Assembly: GCA_964558875.1 (NCBI GenBank)
Contig: CAZLGM010000007.1
Coordinates: 1 to 38,259, forward strand
Length of the DNA: 38,259 bases
Source of the DNA: CAZLGM01 sp964558875
GTDB taxonomy: Bacteria > Desulfobacterota > Desulfobulbia > Desulfobulbales > Desulfocapsaceae
Direction of reading: 5' to 3'
In this document: positions 30,499 through 38,259 of the stretch, one piece after another
Position numbering within the stretch: the stretch's first letter is position 1
Layout: each line of letters begins with the position of its first letter
Program-made: the position numbers and the translations under genes
The notes under the pieces: model-generated
The model's input: the letters and a program-made list of their open reading frames with translations, nothing else
What the model was told of the DNA's origin: nothing
Database searches by the model: none

Positions 30499-32169
30499 AT
30501 GAAAAAGGCAACAGCAATTATCCTTTTTGTACTGTTTTGTTTTTTTGTTTTCCCCTCAACAGTCATGAGCGGTCAGAAAAAACAGGGAGCTGATTTATCT
30601 GAGTATCAAAAAAAGGATCTTGTAAAAAAGACAGAGTCGCCAAAGAATTTGTCGAAGAAATTAAAACAGTTGGAAAAGAAAAAAGAGAAAAGTTCGCCCA
30701 AAGGGTACTGCTGTCGGAATGGAAGACTGTCAAAGCAGAAGTTGGAAGAAAGCCGTTGTAAAGGTTCTTTTATAGATGAGAGTAACTCTCGGTTGGCCAA
30801 GTTGAGCTGTCTGATGCTGAAAAAAGGATACTGTTGTGGTGAAAAAGCAGAGGTATATAAAACAACCTACGGAACCTGTAAAAACAATGGAGGGCAGTTT
30901 TTTGATAAAAAAGTGGGTGCCGAAACGTCTTGTGAGAAAAAAATTACAGGATACTGCTGCAGTGGGGGCAAGGTGGACAGGAAAAAAGTGACCTCTCAGG
31001 AATGTCTTAAAAAGAGGGTAGGTCAGTTTTATAAGAATATTGGATATCAGTCGGCAAAGAAACGGTGTGAACAAACAGTTACAGGGTATTGTTTGAGGCT
31101 GACTTTTTTGAATAAAAATAAGCAATATAGTCTGGAAAAACGGATTTTAGAGAAAGACTGCAAAAAGCAGAACGGAATTTTCTATCATGATAAAGCAAAA
31201 GCGTTGAATGGCCTGCGCTACTATAAAAAAAAGCTAGCAAGAGATACTGACAGGAAAAGGTTGTCGGATTTGAATAGGCGTTCCATGGGAATGGCAAAGA
31301 AGAATAGGGGATCTTCTCATTCAGGCATACAGATTGGCGTAAACAAACCGACAAAAGAGCCAAAGAAGAAACCAATCGATATTCACACAAACATCAACGC
31401 AGAACGTTTCAGAATACCGGATGACGATTCACCTACATCAGATGAATGTGAAATGGTATTGACCTCACCTGCTGATACATCCAATGTGTCGTCGGAAGCA
31501 CCGCTTGTGCTTGAAGTGGTTTTAACGGGATGCGAGGGTGTGGACAGGGTTGAATTCCTGTTGGATAACTTTGATTATAAACTTTCAGGTATTGATTATT
31601 TTCAGACTGACTCTGCCAGCGCGCCGCCGTATCGAGTTGTTTTACCTGCGCCACCACCTGGTGATAACATCAATGCTTGGGCCACTGCCTTTGATGATGA
31701 TTTGTCTTCCCCGTTTGTAAAAGGACTAAGTTTTGGTATTTCCACAACAGCTCCGAATAAGCCGAAGGAATGTGAACTGCGGATCATCAGTCCCATAGAT
31801 GGCCACCATTATAATCCGGATTCCCCACAAAGTGCTGTCATTGGTGTTAAAGGATGTAAGTCCATGACCAGGCTTGTATTAATGACACATGGGCCTGCCT
31901 GGGGAACTCATCGTTGGGTCTTGACTGATAAAAACCTTTGCTCTGCTCAAGGCTCATCTATTCTTGGCGGAGGATCTTCATTATTATCCGGCGAGAAAAG
32001 TTACTGTCTGGGAAAGCCACGGTGGCAACCACCTGAATCAACAGAATATCCGAGTACCCTGTATGCAAATGCATGGAAAGGGGTTACCCGACTACTTGCA
32101 CAGACATCTGCCAGGTTCTATGTTGATGATAATACTCGGGTATTTAATGGAACCTTTCGTCTACCGTGA
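30499..32169 (+). CDS. Secreted protein with four Cys-rich ~41-residue repeats and two Ig-like-looking domains
   Basis: 556 residues, family not recognised. Residues 1-24 form a Sec signal peptide (MKK, long Phe/Leu-rich core, cut near VMSG). Residues 25-68 are lysine-rich. Four repeats follow, starting GYCC at 69, 110 and 151 and GYC at 196. Each has a later Cys (87, 127, 169, 221), then a conserved Phe (91, 134, 177, 228). The first three also have a closing Cys (104, 145, 190). A basic linker (about 235-300) leads to two similar modules beginning CEMVLTSPAD (about 317) and CELRIISPIDG, each with a second Cys in a GC(E/K) context, suggesting disulfide-linked Ig-like folds. The ribosome site AAGGAGG is strong. 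It stands alone between the nuo terminator and the convergent ppx. Role on the cell surface is only inferred. Confidence 0.85.
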   Translation: MKKATAIILFVLFCFFVFPSTVMSGQKKQGADLSEYQKKDLVKKTESPKNLSKKLKQLEKKKEKSSPKGYCCRNGRLSKQKLEESRCKGSFIDESNSRLAKLSCLMLKKGYCCGEKAEVYKTTYGTCKNNGGQFFDKKVGAETSCEKKITGYCCSGGKVDRKKVTSQECLKKRVGQFYKNIGYQSAKKRCEQTVTGYCLRLTFLNKNKQYSLEKRILEKDCKKQNGIFYHDKAKALNGLRYYKKKLARDTDRKRLSDLNRRSMGMAKKNRGSSHSGIQIGVNKPTKEPKKKPIDIHTNINAERFRIPDDDSPTSDECEMVLTSPADTSNVSSEAPLVLEVVLTGCEGVDRVEFLLDNFDYKLSGIDYFQTDSASAPPYRVVLPAPPPGDNINAWATAFDDDLSSPFVKGLSFGISTTAPNKPKECELRIISPIDGHHYNPDSPQSAVIGVKGCKSMTRLVLMTHGPAWGTHRWVLTDKNLCSAQGSSILGGGSSLLSGEKSYCLGKPRWQPPESTEYPSTLYANAWKGVTRLLAQTSARFYVDDNTRVFNGTFRLP

Positions 32170-32198
32170 ATTAAGGTTGGTTGTGCGGGGAAGCAATA

Positions 32199-33692
32199 TC
32201 AAGAGAGTTCAAGTATAAAGGCAACTTCTTTTAAATACTCTGCTTCCTGTTTGAGGCTGACAAGCTGGAGTGGATGATTCTTCAACTCATTTTTCCTGAA
32301 TTGAATTTTCAGACCCTTATCCGTAGGTGTCAAGCTTTTAATGGTTGCTCGTTCGTCCTTTCTCGATCGATGCAGCATGGCAGCCAGACGAAGAAGGACT
32401 GTCAGTCTGACAGCCGTTCGAAAACAGTGGCTTGGCAGGGTGTCGAAAAGCTCTTTTGAAATTCGTTTTCGGTGGCAGCGAACAAGCACGCTCATCCAAT
32501 CTTGCTCCTCAAAAGAAAAGCCGGGCAGGTCGGCGTTGTCCAGTAGATAGGCTCCATGTTTATGGAAACCGGAATGAGAAACAGCCAACCCGATTTCATG
32601 AAGACTGCTCGCCCAATGGAGAACTTCAGCATGCTCCAGTTGTAATTGCCAGCCTTCTTCAACAAAGCTGAACAACTGTTGCGCGGTTTTGCTGACACGC
32701 CGGGCATGTTCCCGGCTTATGCCGAACCGTTCCTGGGTGTGAGTGATGGTTTCCAGGCGGATATCCTCGCTTTGAATACGGCCCAACCGATCGTAGAGCA
32801 ACCCTTCGCGTAACGCTCCATCGGAAACCTGCATCTTCCCGATCTGCAAAGCCTCAAAAGCGGCAATAAGAACAGCCAACCCGCCTGCAAAAACAGGTTT
32901 GCGATCAATGCCGAGACCAGGCAGTTCAAGGTTGTCCAGATTGCCGGCGTCAATCATCGTATCACGAACCATATACAGTCGATCCAGAGTGATGTCGTAA
33001 TGATCACTGTTGAGTCTGTGGATGACTCGACCCGCAGTCTTGATTGTTCCGGAAGCGCCGGTTACCGAGTTCCAACCGATTGTTCTATATGGATGCCTCA
33101 CCGGTCGCAGCTGCATGTGGGCGGCAATTTTCGCTTTTTCCCAGTTGGCTTCTGCCAGCTGGCCGTCCGGAAAACAGCTCTTACTGATGCTGACACATCC
33201 CATGTCCAGGCTGCGAAGATGGAGCGGTTTAAAGTCTTCGCCAATGATCAGTTCGGTGCTGCCACCGCCGATATCCATGACCAACCGTTTGCCGTCTTCT
33301 TTTGCCAGGGAATGCGAAACGCCAAGATAGATCAGTCGGGCCTCTTCCTTGCCGGCGATAATGGAGATTGGGTGGCCCAGAGCCTGAGTTGCTTTTTTTA
33401 GGAACTCTTTGGAATTTTCTGCCTGTCGTAGTGTTTTGGTGCCGACCGCAGCCACGCTTCCCTTCGGCAAACCTTTCACCCGTTCGCCGAACCTGGCAAG
33501 ACAACCAAGAGCATGTTTGCGTGCTTTTTCAGTAATTTTATTATTGCTGTCGAGACCGGCCCGCAGACGGACCATCTCTTTCAATCTGTCGAGAATATGA
33601 ACGTGGCCATCTTCGATTCGGGCGACAACCATATGGAAACTGTTGGAACCGAGATCAACAGCGACAAGATGTCTTTGAGATTGCTGATTAAT
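32199..33692 (-). CDS. ppx: Exopolyphosphatase Ppx (Ppx/GppA family), apparent ATT start
   Basis: About 497 residues. The N-terminus reads HLVAVDLGSNSFHMVVARI, closely like E. coli Ppx, followed by VAAVGTKTLRQAENS, LVMDIGGGSTELIIG (phosphate-binding loop 2) and the C-terminal HD-like part with WASSLHEIGLAVSHSGFHKH. It would remove terminal phosphate from polyphosphate. The essential DLGSNSFH lies upstream of the first in-frame ATG (33632). No in-frame ATG, GTG or TTG exists before it, but an ATT at 33692 has GAGG 6 bases upstream, so an ATT start (as in infC) is the best reading; a frameshift is the alternative. It is convergent with the Cys-repeat gene and lies just after the terminator of the DUF937 gene. 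Confidence 0.88.
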   Translation of the reverse strand: MNQQSQRHLVAVDLGSNSFHMVVARIEDGHVHILDRLKEMVRLRAGLDSNNKITEKARKHALGCLARFGERVKGLPKGSVAAVGTKTLRQAENSKEFLKKATQALGHPISIIAGKEEARLIYLGVSHSLAKEDGKRLVMDIGGGSTELIIGEDFKPLHLRSLDMGCVSISKSCFPDGQLAEANWEKAKIAAHMQLRPVRHPYRTIGWNSVTGASGTIKTAGRVIHRLNSDHYDITLDRLYMVRDTMIDAGNLDNLELPGLGIDRKPVFAGGLAVLIAAFEALQIGKMQVSDGALREGLLYDRLGRIQSEDIRLETITHTQERFGISREHARRVSKTAQQLFSFVEEGWQLQLEHAEVLHWASSLHEIGLAVSHSGFHKHGAYLLDNADLPGFSFEEQDWMSVLVRCHRKRISKELFDTLPSHCFRTAVRLTVLLRLAAMLHRSRKDERATIKSLTPTDKGLKIQFRKNELKNHPLQLVSLKQEAEYLKEVAFILELS

Positions 33693-33770
33693 GGCTAGCC
33701 TCGAAGAAAAGCGAATTGGGTTGATAATAGAAGCATTTATTAAACCACAATTGGCCTTAGTTTGACAGCA

Positions 33771-33810
33771 AAAGAAAAGGCCACCTTGAAGAGAGATTCA
33801 GGCGGCCTTT
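33771..33810 (-). terminator. Rho-independent terminator of the YidB/DUF937 gene
   Basis: On the minus strand AAAGGCCGCC (33810-33801) pairs with GGTGGCCTTT (33785-33776), one G-T wobble, and is followed by TTTTC-TTT. It lies 24 bases beyond the stop at 33834. Confidence 0.8.
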
Positions 33811-33833
33811 AAAAAAAGAGAGATGAACTATTG

Positions 33834-34268
33834 TTATCTGCCGAACAGTTTGCCGGCCAGTCCGATCACATCATCCATACCGCCTAAAGAGTCGAGCAGC
33901 GACCCTCCAGATGAGCCTTTATCGATCATTTGAGGAAGGGCTTCAGATAAACCTCCTGCAGCCTCATCTGGGGAAAGACCAAGCTGAGCGGCAAAGTCGG
34001 CTATCTTGTCCTTACCCATGACATCTACAACCTGGTTGGGAGAGATAGACCCGTTGGTACCATCACCCAGCCATGTTTTTGAGATATCACCCAATCCTCC
34101 GATATCCAGTTTGTTAATAATTGAGCCGATATCAAAACCTTTTCCTCCCGTCAGCCCTGTTATAGCTGCAATAATTGAACCGGGATCAAGGTTCGAGCCG
34201 GCTTTACCGCTAAGGTCGCTTTTTTGAAAAACCTGGGCGCCTAGCTTCAGCAAATCATTTAAGTTCAT
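33834..34268 (-). CDS. YidB-like DUF937 family protein
   Basis: 144 residues, soluble and glycine-rich, no signal peptide. The C-terminal two thirds show the DUF937/YidB pattern: TWLGDGTNGSISPNQVVDVM, KIADFAAQLGLSPDEAAGGL, EALPQMIDKGSSGG. The start at 34268 is chosen for AGAGGA 8 bases upstream; an earlier ATG at 34310 has no such site. Function of the family is not established. It is a single gene with its own terminator. An AT-rich inverted repeat at 34347-34373 (ATATAC with GTATAT) lies in its upstream region. Confidence 0.75.
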   Translation of the reverse strand: MNLNDLLKLGAQVFQKSDLSGKAGSNLDPGSIIAAITGLTGGKGFDIGSIINKLDIGGLGDISKTWLGDGTNGSISPNQVVDVMGKDKIADFAAQLGLSPDEAAGGLSEALPQMIDKGSSGGSLLDSLGGMDDVIGLAGKLFGR

Positions 34269-34346
34269 GGTCTTGTTCCTCTTGTTAGGGAGTGAGTAGA
34301 TAATGGCCAAACATACAAAACTTTTCAGAGTATATCATTCAGCATT

Positions 34347-34373
34347 ATATACGAAAGTAAATTTTCGGTATAT
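34347..34373. repeat. AT-rich inverted repeat between DUF937 and acuR genes
   Basis: ATATACGAAA (34347-34356) pairs with TTTC-G-GTATAT (34363-34373) with one bulged G. It lies in the divergent intergenic region and could be an operator or a hairpin. Confidence 0.35.
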
Positions 34374-34507
34374 GATTTTTGCTGGTCGAGATTTAACATG
34401 CCAAAATTCGACACTTTTCCCTTGAAGGATAATCAGGAAACACCTTAAATCCTCAACTCCCGACACTCATTATATGTTACCACGTCAAAGCTCTATAAAA
34501 TATCTCG

Positions 34508-34536
34508 TTGACATTTCTAGACGATCGGTCTAATTA
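34508..34536 (+). promoter_or_regulatory. Promoter of acuR-acuI with TetR-type operator inside the spacer
   Basis: TTGACA (34508-34513) and a 17-base spacer lead to TAATTA (34531-34536), a poor -10. The spacer holds TAGACGATCGGTCTA (34518-34532), an inverted repeat TAGAC/GTCTA typical of TetR-family operators. Transcription from this -10 would start at about 34543, the first base of the acuR start codon. Confidence 0.6.
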
Positions 34537-34542
34537 AATTAT

Positions 34543-35205
34543 ATGGGAACACTACTGAAAAAGAAAAGAGGGCGACCACCAGGCAGTGGACTCTCACATT
34601 CCTCTACGAAAAAACGTTTAATTGACTGTGCCACTGCAATTCTTACCGAAAAAGGTTTCAGCCGAACAGGTATTGACGAGATTTTAAAAAGGGTCAACGT
34701 TCCAAAGGGCTCATTCTATCATTACTTCAAAAGCAAAGAAGATTTCGGTACAGCTGTCATAAACAATTACGCCAATTACTTTGAAAAAAAACTGGACCGT
34801 TTTTTTGATAATGAGGAGCTGACTCCACTGGAAAGGTTAAACGCTTTTATCGCAGATGCTATGGTAGGCATGGAAAAGTATCATTACGCTCGTGGTTGTC
34901 TTATCGGCAATCTTGGCCAAGAGCTTTCACAGTTGGATGACCCTTTTCGTGATCAAATAGAATCTATTTTTCAAGACTGGGAAAAACGTCTCTGCCGACT
35001 CTTCGAGCACGCTAAACACATCGGAGAACTTTCCGACAGTAATGATTGTGCAGATCTCGCGTCCTATTTCTGGATAGGTTGGGAGGGAGCCGTCCTGCGA
35101 GCAAAACTCGTAAAAAGTAAAAAACCTCTACTGATTTTTCAACAGCAGTTTTTCTATCAGATAGCACCTGAATTTCAATCATCTAAAAGGAGTCATTATG
35201 TTTAA
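34543..35205 (+). CDS. acuR: TetR-family regulator, AcuR-like
   Basis: 220 residues. A basic N-terminal arm (LKKKRGRPPGSG) precedes the TetR helix-turn-helix (about 25-70: TAILTEKGFSRTGIDEILKRVNVPKGSFYHYFKSKEDF). The C-terminal ligand domain includes YHYARGCLIGNLGQELS, a Cys-containing segment common in AcuR/NemR-like regulators. The partner gene is acuI, overlapping by 8 bases, as in acuR-acuI of Rhodobacter where AcuR responds to acrylate. There is no ribosome site before the ATG, which fits a leaderless mRNA from the promoter described. A NemR-type electrophile sensor is the alternative. Confidence 0.75.
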   Translation: MGTLLKKKRGRPPGSGLSHSSTKKRLIDCATAILTEKGFSRTGIDEILKRVNVPKGSFYHYFKSKEDFGTAVINNYANYFEKKLDRFFDNEELTPLERLNAFIADAMVGMEKYHYARGCLIGNLGQELSQLDDPFRDQIESIFQDWEKRLCRLFEHAKHIGELSDSNDCADLASYFWIGWEGAVLRAKLVKSKKPLLIFQQQFFYQIAPEFQSSKRSHYV

Positions 35206-36181
35206 AGCTATTCTACTCAATAAAACTGATGAAGGAGTACAGCCTAAGCTCACTTCGGTTGATGATGCTGACCTTATGGAAGGAGATGTCACTGTTAGTG
35301 TCGAATATTCAACTCTCAATTACAAAGATGCTCTTGCGATTACCAACAAGGCTCCTGTCGTCAGACACTGGCCTATGATACCGGGTATTGATTTTGCCGG
35401 AACTGTTACGCAGAGCAATCATAAAGATTGGCAAACAGGTGATAGTATACTTCTCAATGGTTGGGGAGTGGGAGAAGTCCACTGGGGTGGACTTGCTCAA
35501 AAAGCGCGTATCAATGGTGATTGGCTGATAAGACTTCCGGACACTATGACTGCTAAACAGGCTATGGCTGTAGGGACTGCAGGCTATACTGCCATGCTGT
35601 GTATTTTAAAGTTACAACAACATGGAATCACACCAGATATGGGAGATGTGCTGGTCACCGGAGCCAGTGGAGGAGTAGGCAGTATTTCCACCCGCATTCT
35701 CTCTAATCTTGGTTACAACGTTATAGCTTCCACCAAACCCGGAAAAGAGTCTCGGCATGTAAAGACTCTTGGTGCTAAAGAGACGATCGATCGGGCTGAG
35801 CTCTCCGATAAAGGGAGACCGCTTGCCAAAGAGCGCTGGATAGCCGCTGTTGACTGTGTTGGCAGCCATACATTGGCAAATGTTTGTGCCGGGATTAAAT
35901 ATGGAGGCGCTGTAGCTGCCTGTGGTCTTGCCCAAGGTATGGATTTTCCTGCAACTGTCGCGCCGTTTATTTTGCGTGGAATCACTTTAGCCGGTGTGGA
36001 CAGTGTTTATGCTCCCAAACCTGATCGTGAATCCGCCTGGGCGCAAATTGCAGTCCATCTGGATCTTGAAGCTTTAGAAACCAACACCACTGAAATAAAT
36101 CTTGATGATACAATTCAAAAAGCAACCAGCCTGATTGAAGATAAACTTATTGGACGGGTTGTTGTGAACACGCAAACCTGA
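35198..36181 (+). CDS. acuI: Acryloyl-CoA reductase AcuI (YhdH family, NADPH-dependent)
   Basis: 327 residues of the zinc-free medium-chain reductase family. Seen are YSTLNYKDALAIT, MIPGIDFAGTV, GWGVGEVHWGGLAQKARING, the cofactor region VLVTGASGGVGSISTRIL, AAVDCVGSHTLANV and CGLAQGMDFPATVAPFILRG, all typical of YhdH/AcuI. It reduces acryloyl-CoA to propionyl-CoA, which removes the toxic product of acrylate or DMSP breakdown. AAAAGGAGT precedes the start, which lies within the end of the TetR gene. Acrylate need not come from DMSP here; propionate or lactate metabolism is another source. Confidence 0.87.
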   Translation: MFKAILLNKTDEGVQPKLTSVDDADLMEGDVTVSVEYSTLNYKDALAITNKAPVVRHWPMIPGIDFAGTVTQSNHKDWQTGDSILLNGWGVGEVHWGGLAQKARINGDWLIRLPDTMTAKQAMAVGTAGYTAMLCILKLQQHGITPDMGDVLVTGASGGVGSISTRILSNLGYNVIASTKPGKESRHVKTLGAKETIDRAELSDKGRPLAKERWIAAVDCVGSHTLANVCAGIKYGGAVAACGLAQGMDFPATVAPFILRGITLAGVDSVYAPKPDRESAWAQIAVHLDLEALETNTTEINLDDTIQKATSLIEDKLIGRVVVNTQT

Positions 36182-36215
36182 ATGGGTAATTATACGTTTG
36201 AAAGGATTTTTTGAA

Positions 36216-36347
36216 TTGAATGATGAAATTAATGCTCCTCACGAACGGATTTATATAGACGCTAGTGACAAAATTTGTCTTAAACAAATTGCACAAAGAT
36301 GCATTGAACAACCAGAAAGAGCATCATTTGACATGACACTAGTGTAG
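36216..36347 (+). CDS. Possible short ORF in the acuI-downstream gap
   Basis: A TTG at 36216 with AAAGGA 9 bases upstream opens 43 codons to a TAG at 36347. The product is polar (IYIDASDKICLKQIAQRC) and matches nothing I know. It may be a chance frame or a gene remnant. Apart from it the 251-base gap shows nothing. Confidence 0.2.
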   Translation: MNDEINAPHERIYIDASDKICLKQIAQRCIEQPERASFDMTLV

Positions 36348-36432
36348 AAGAGGGCTTTATAGTAAAATGAATTGAGCGAGGTGTATAACTGGGCTAATAC
36401 CTGACGCAATAATTGCCACATGAAAGCGCATC

Positions 36433-36843
36433 ATGAGGACACTTACTCTTTCAAATAGATTATACGACTATACTCTCAATGAGGTAGAGGCGGTTCAGTT
36501 TGTGGCAAATCTTCTTGAAATTCCAGAGTATCAGGTCTTTCATCTGGCCTATGAGAACTGGAACGGTAAAAAGCTGTCGAACCGATCAATGGACTTCCGT
36601 TTCAATAATTATCTTGAAAATGAAATCGTACCATTTTGGGTCTGGCATTTTGTCCAATCAGTGTCTGATAAATACCAGAACCATAACCTTGATCCCTTAG
36701 AGTATGGAATCGAACCAAATGCTCACAGCAAACTTGATCGCTGGAAAGGATGGTTATATTTAGCTGTTATCTCTGGAGCAGTTGTATTCTACTGCTGGTT
36801 TCTGTCAACTGTTGAACCGTATGTGGAAATGAGCTTTGGATAA
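36433..36843 (+). CDS. Hypothetical protein with C-terminal membrane helix
   Basis: 136 residues, not recognised. Residues 1-110 are soluble in character and rich in aromatic and Asn residues (FRFNNYLENEIVPFWVWHFV); a single hydrophobic helix at about 113-130 is followed by a short polar tail, suggesting a tail-anchored topology. No clear ribosome site precedes the ATG. Base use looks like coding sequence of this genome. It lies between acuI and a MITE-like repeat, with no functional hint from context. Confidence 0.55.
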   Translation: MRTLTLSNRLYDYTLNEVEAVQFVANLLEIPEYQVFHLAYENWNGKKLSNRSMDFRFNNYLENEIVPFWVWHFVQSVSDKYQNHNLDPLEYGIEPNAHSKLDRWKGWLYLAVISGAVVFYCWFLSTVEPYVEMSFG

Positions 36844-36892
36844 CAGTATATTCAATTATCCATTCTGCTTTCCGCCTATAGTCGTGATAGTT

Positions 36893-37052
36893 AGTGCCTG
36901 TCCAGAAGCGAGAATTTTTCATCTAAATCGAGGCGTAGAGAAAAATTTACCACAGGCATATAAGCGATATCGGAGTCTTCGCTTACCTCCGAGGATGAAT
37001 TTTTCTATGCAACGAAGAGTTAGGAGAAAAAGGCCGTTTCTGGACGGACACT
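36893..37052. mobile_element. MITE-like element with terminal inverted repeats
   Basis: AGTGCCTGTCCAGAA (36893-36907) and TTCTGGACGGACACT (37038-37052) are complementary at 13 of 15 positions and enclose 130 non-coding bases. Inside, AATTTTTC and GAAAAATT motifs occur in both halves, with a CGGAG/CTCCG stem in the middle. The 160-base size, terminal repeats and lack of a gene suggest a non-autonomous mobile repeat. It ends one base before the stop codon of the minus-strand lipoprotein gene. No target duplication is obvious. Confidence 0.65.
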
Positions 37053-37053
37053 G

Positions 37054-38067
37054 TTAACGAAGCTGTTTTTCTGCCGCTTTCTTTTCCTCCAGTGCACGGG
37101 CGACCCGACGTCGTTCACGTGTTACCGATGAATCGCCTGTTTTGGTGATCATCTCATCCAGCAGCTTAAGAGCCCTTTCAAGTTTTCCCTCTGCCTCAAA
37201 TAGAACAGCAGCATTATAGCCGGCAGCGATATTATGAGTTGCCTGCCAACGCTGGTAATAGAGCTGGCGGGCTTTGGTGATATCTCCAGCCTCGGCAAGG
37301 GTACGGGCTTTTTTCATCTCAGGATCGTAGCTCTTGTCCTCTTTAAGAAAACGTATTTCGGTAACGGTGTAGGGGACCAACTGACGTGGGATTTCAGGAA
37401 TGATCACATCAATCATCTGGTACAAAAGAAAGGTTGGATCAGGCAGGCTTTCTACCTGATCAAGTGGAACAGAGTTGTACCGGTACTCAGAAAAGGATTT
37501 TTGGGCGACAATGCTGCTGTCTGATGGTCGGATGATTCGATAGGACAGCAGTAGTTCACAGCTCTGCTGTTTCCAGGGAGTAGTGACAACCATCTTCTGT
37601 TTGGTCTCCGGATGAGTTACTGTTTCCTCTTTGGCAAGGTCTGACAAGTTGCATTCGGCCGAATCAAGGCGTGATGTAAGCAATGCGTCTATTCCCAGTT
37701 CCCGGCATTGCTGTCGTATCGCTTCGGGTGTGCGTGGACCGGCACTGTATAGTTTGGAAGCATCAATCAGTTTAAAATAATGTGTGCTTGCCAGAGCGCC
37801 AATGAGCTGTTCGGTGGCGTATGAGGCTGCCTCCCTGGCATCGCTTGAGCTGCCTGCATCAACACCGATGCTGTGGGCGATGATTCCCACGATGAGATCC
37901 GCGGCTGTGCGGTATCCCCGGTTGGAATATTCAAAATCCAGAACAGCTAAACGGCGCATGGATGACATATCAATTTCAGCCGGTTTCAGTCGCTTCAGTT
38001 TCACTGCCGGACCGCAACCGGTGATAAGAAAGAGAGGAAGTATCAAAATAATCAGCGTTTGTTTCAT
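37054..38067 (-). CDS. Lipoprotein with CsgG/LpoB-like N-terminal region and TPR-like C-terminus
   Basis: 337 residues. A lipoprotein signal with lipobox LITGC places the lipidated Cys at residue 18. Residues about 35-240 begin MRRLAVLDFEYSNRGYRTAA and alternate strands and helices in a pattern like CsgG/LpoB or TolB-N type domains, including a conserved-looking LIDASKLY and ELGIDALLTSRLD. The last 90 residues (ARTLAEAGDITKARQLYYQR, AAGYNAAVLFEAEGKLERAL) look like two TPR units and a basic, charged tail. It is probably anchored in the outer membrane facing the periplasm. The stop codon abuts the MITE-like element. Function unknown. Confidence 0.75.
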   Translation of the reverse strand: MKQTLIILILPLFLITGCGPAVKLKRLKPAEIDMSSMRRLAVLDFEYSNRGYRTAADLIVGIIAHSIGVDAGSSSDAREAASYATEQLIGALASTHYFKLIDASKLYSAGPRTPEAIRQQCRELGIDALLTSRLDSAECNLSDLAKEETVTHPETKQKMVVTTPWKQQSCELLLSYRIIRPSDSSIVAQKSFSEYRYNSVPLDQVESLPDPTFLLYQMIDVIIPEIPRQLVPYTVTEIRFLKEDKSYDPEMKKARTLAEAGDITKARQLYYQRWQATHNIAAGYNAAVLFEAEGKLERALKLLDEMITKTGDSSVTRERRRVARALEEKKAAEKQLR

Positions 38068-38224
38068 CTGTTTGCTCGATATTTGTATTGAAGGAATTTA
38101 AGTAGTTGAGTTAGAGTCTATGTTCTTAATATGGTAATGATTTCAACCATTTTCTAAGGAATTATTTACGATATCTTTTTTTGGCATAAAAGAAAAGAAG
38201 ATTAACTGAGTAGAGACTATTGAT

Positions 38225-38259
38225 ATGAAAATTTTGCTAATCATTTTAGGCGGCGGTGC
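38225..38259 (+). CDS. Start of a gene cut by the right edge
   Basis: An ATG at 38225 opens 11 codons, MKILLIILGGG, which look like the start of a signal peptide or membrane helix. No strong ribosome site is visible. Too little remains to name it. Confidence 0.3.
   Translation, partial: MKILLIILGGG

Noticed and set aside
36836..37057. A 73-codon frame on the plus strand
   Set aside because: It consists almost entirely of the MITE-like repeat, including its terminal arms, and is not protein-like.

Overview
The window most likely comes from an anaerobic, probably marine, sulfite/sulfate-respiring bacterium of the Desulfobacterota type; this is an inference. It rests on a complex I operon without nuoE, nuoF and nuoG, a fused nuoB-nuoC, a sigma-54 activator, and an organosulfonate pathway that ends in free sulfite with no sulfite exporter or sulfite dehydrogenase nearby. 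Base composition looks moderate and even. No rRNA, tRNA, CRISPR array or transposase was seen.

Left part (1-2557): a truncated eukaryotic-type 5-oxoprolinase gene runs off the left edge on the minus strand, followed by a Yip1-domain membrane protein.

Central part (2733-19045): this is the main content, an apparently complete route from 2,3-dihydroxypropane-1-sulfonate (DHPS) and sulfolactate to pyruvate plus sulfite. A divergent GAF/sigma-54 activator faces a well-matched -24/-12 promoter with palindromic upstream sites. That promoter drives suyA-suyB (sulfolactate sulfo-lyase), a TTT-family importer (tctC and a tctA-tctB fusion), and slcC and comC (the two sulfolactate dehydrogenases that invert its configuration). 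A second unit starts at an autoregulated lacI-type gene with two operators. It continues through a small two-helix protein, a TRAP importer (P, Q, M) with a Tat-exported binding protein, and hpsN, hpsO and hpsP (DHPS dehydrogenases). Strong intercistronic hairpins flank the two binding-protein genes.

Right-centre (19368-30179): a nuoA-BC-D-H-I-J-K-L-M-N operon encodes the membrane arm and quinone-side hydrophilic subunits of complex I. It is interrupted by long palindromic elements after nuoD and nuoJ and ends at a rho-independent terminator.

Right part (30499-38259): a secreted protein with about 41-residue cysteine-rich repeats and two Ig-like-looking domains; an exopolyphosphatase (ppx) that appears to start at ATT; a YidB/DUF937 protein; an acuR-acuI-like pair (acrylate/acryloyl-CoA detoxification, a possible link to DMSP); a short membrane protein; a MITE-like repeat; a lipoprotein with a TPR-like tail; and the first codons of one more gene at the right edge.

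Working together (inference): the TRAP system imports DHPS, HpsO/HpsP interconvert its enantiomers, and HpsN oxidises it to (R)-sulfolactate. The TTT system imports sulfolactate, SlcC/ComC convert (S) to (R), and SuyAB splits (R)-sulfolactate to pyruvate and sulfite. Sulfite could then serve as terminal electron acceptor.
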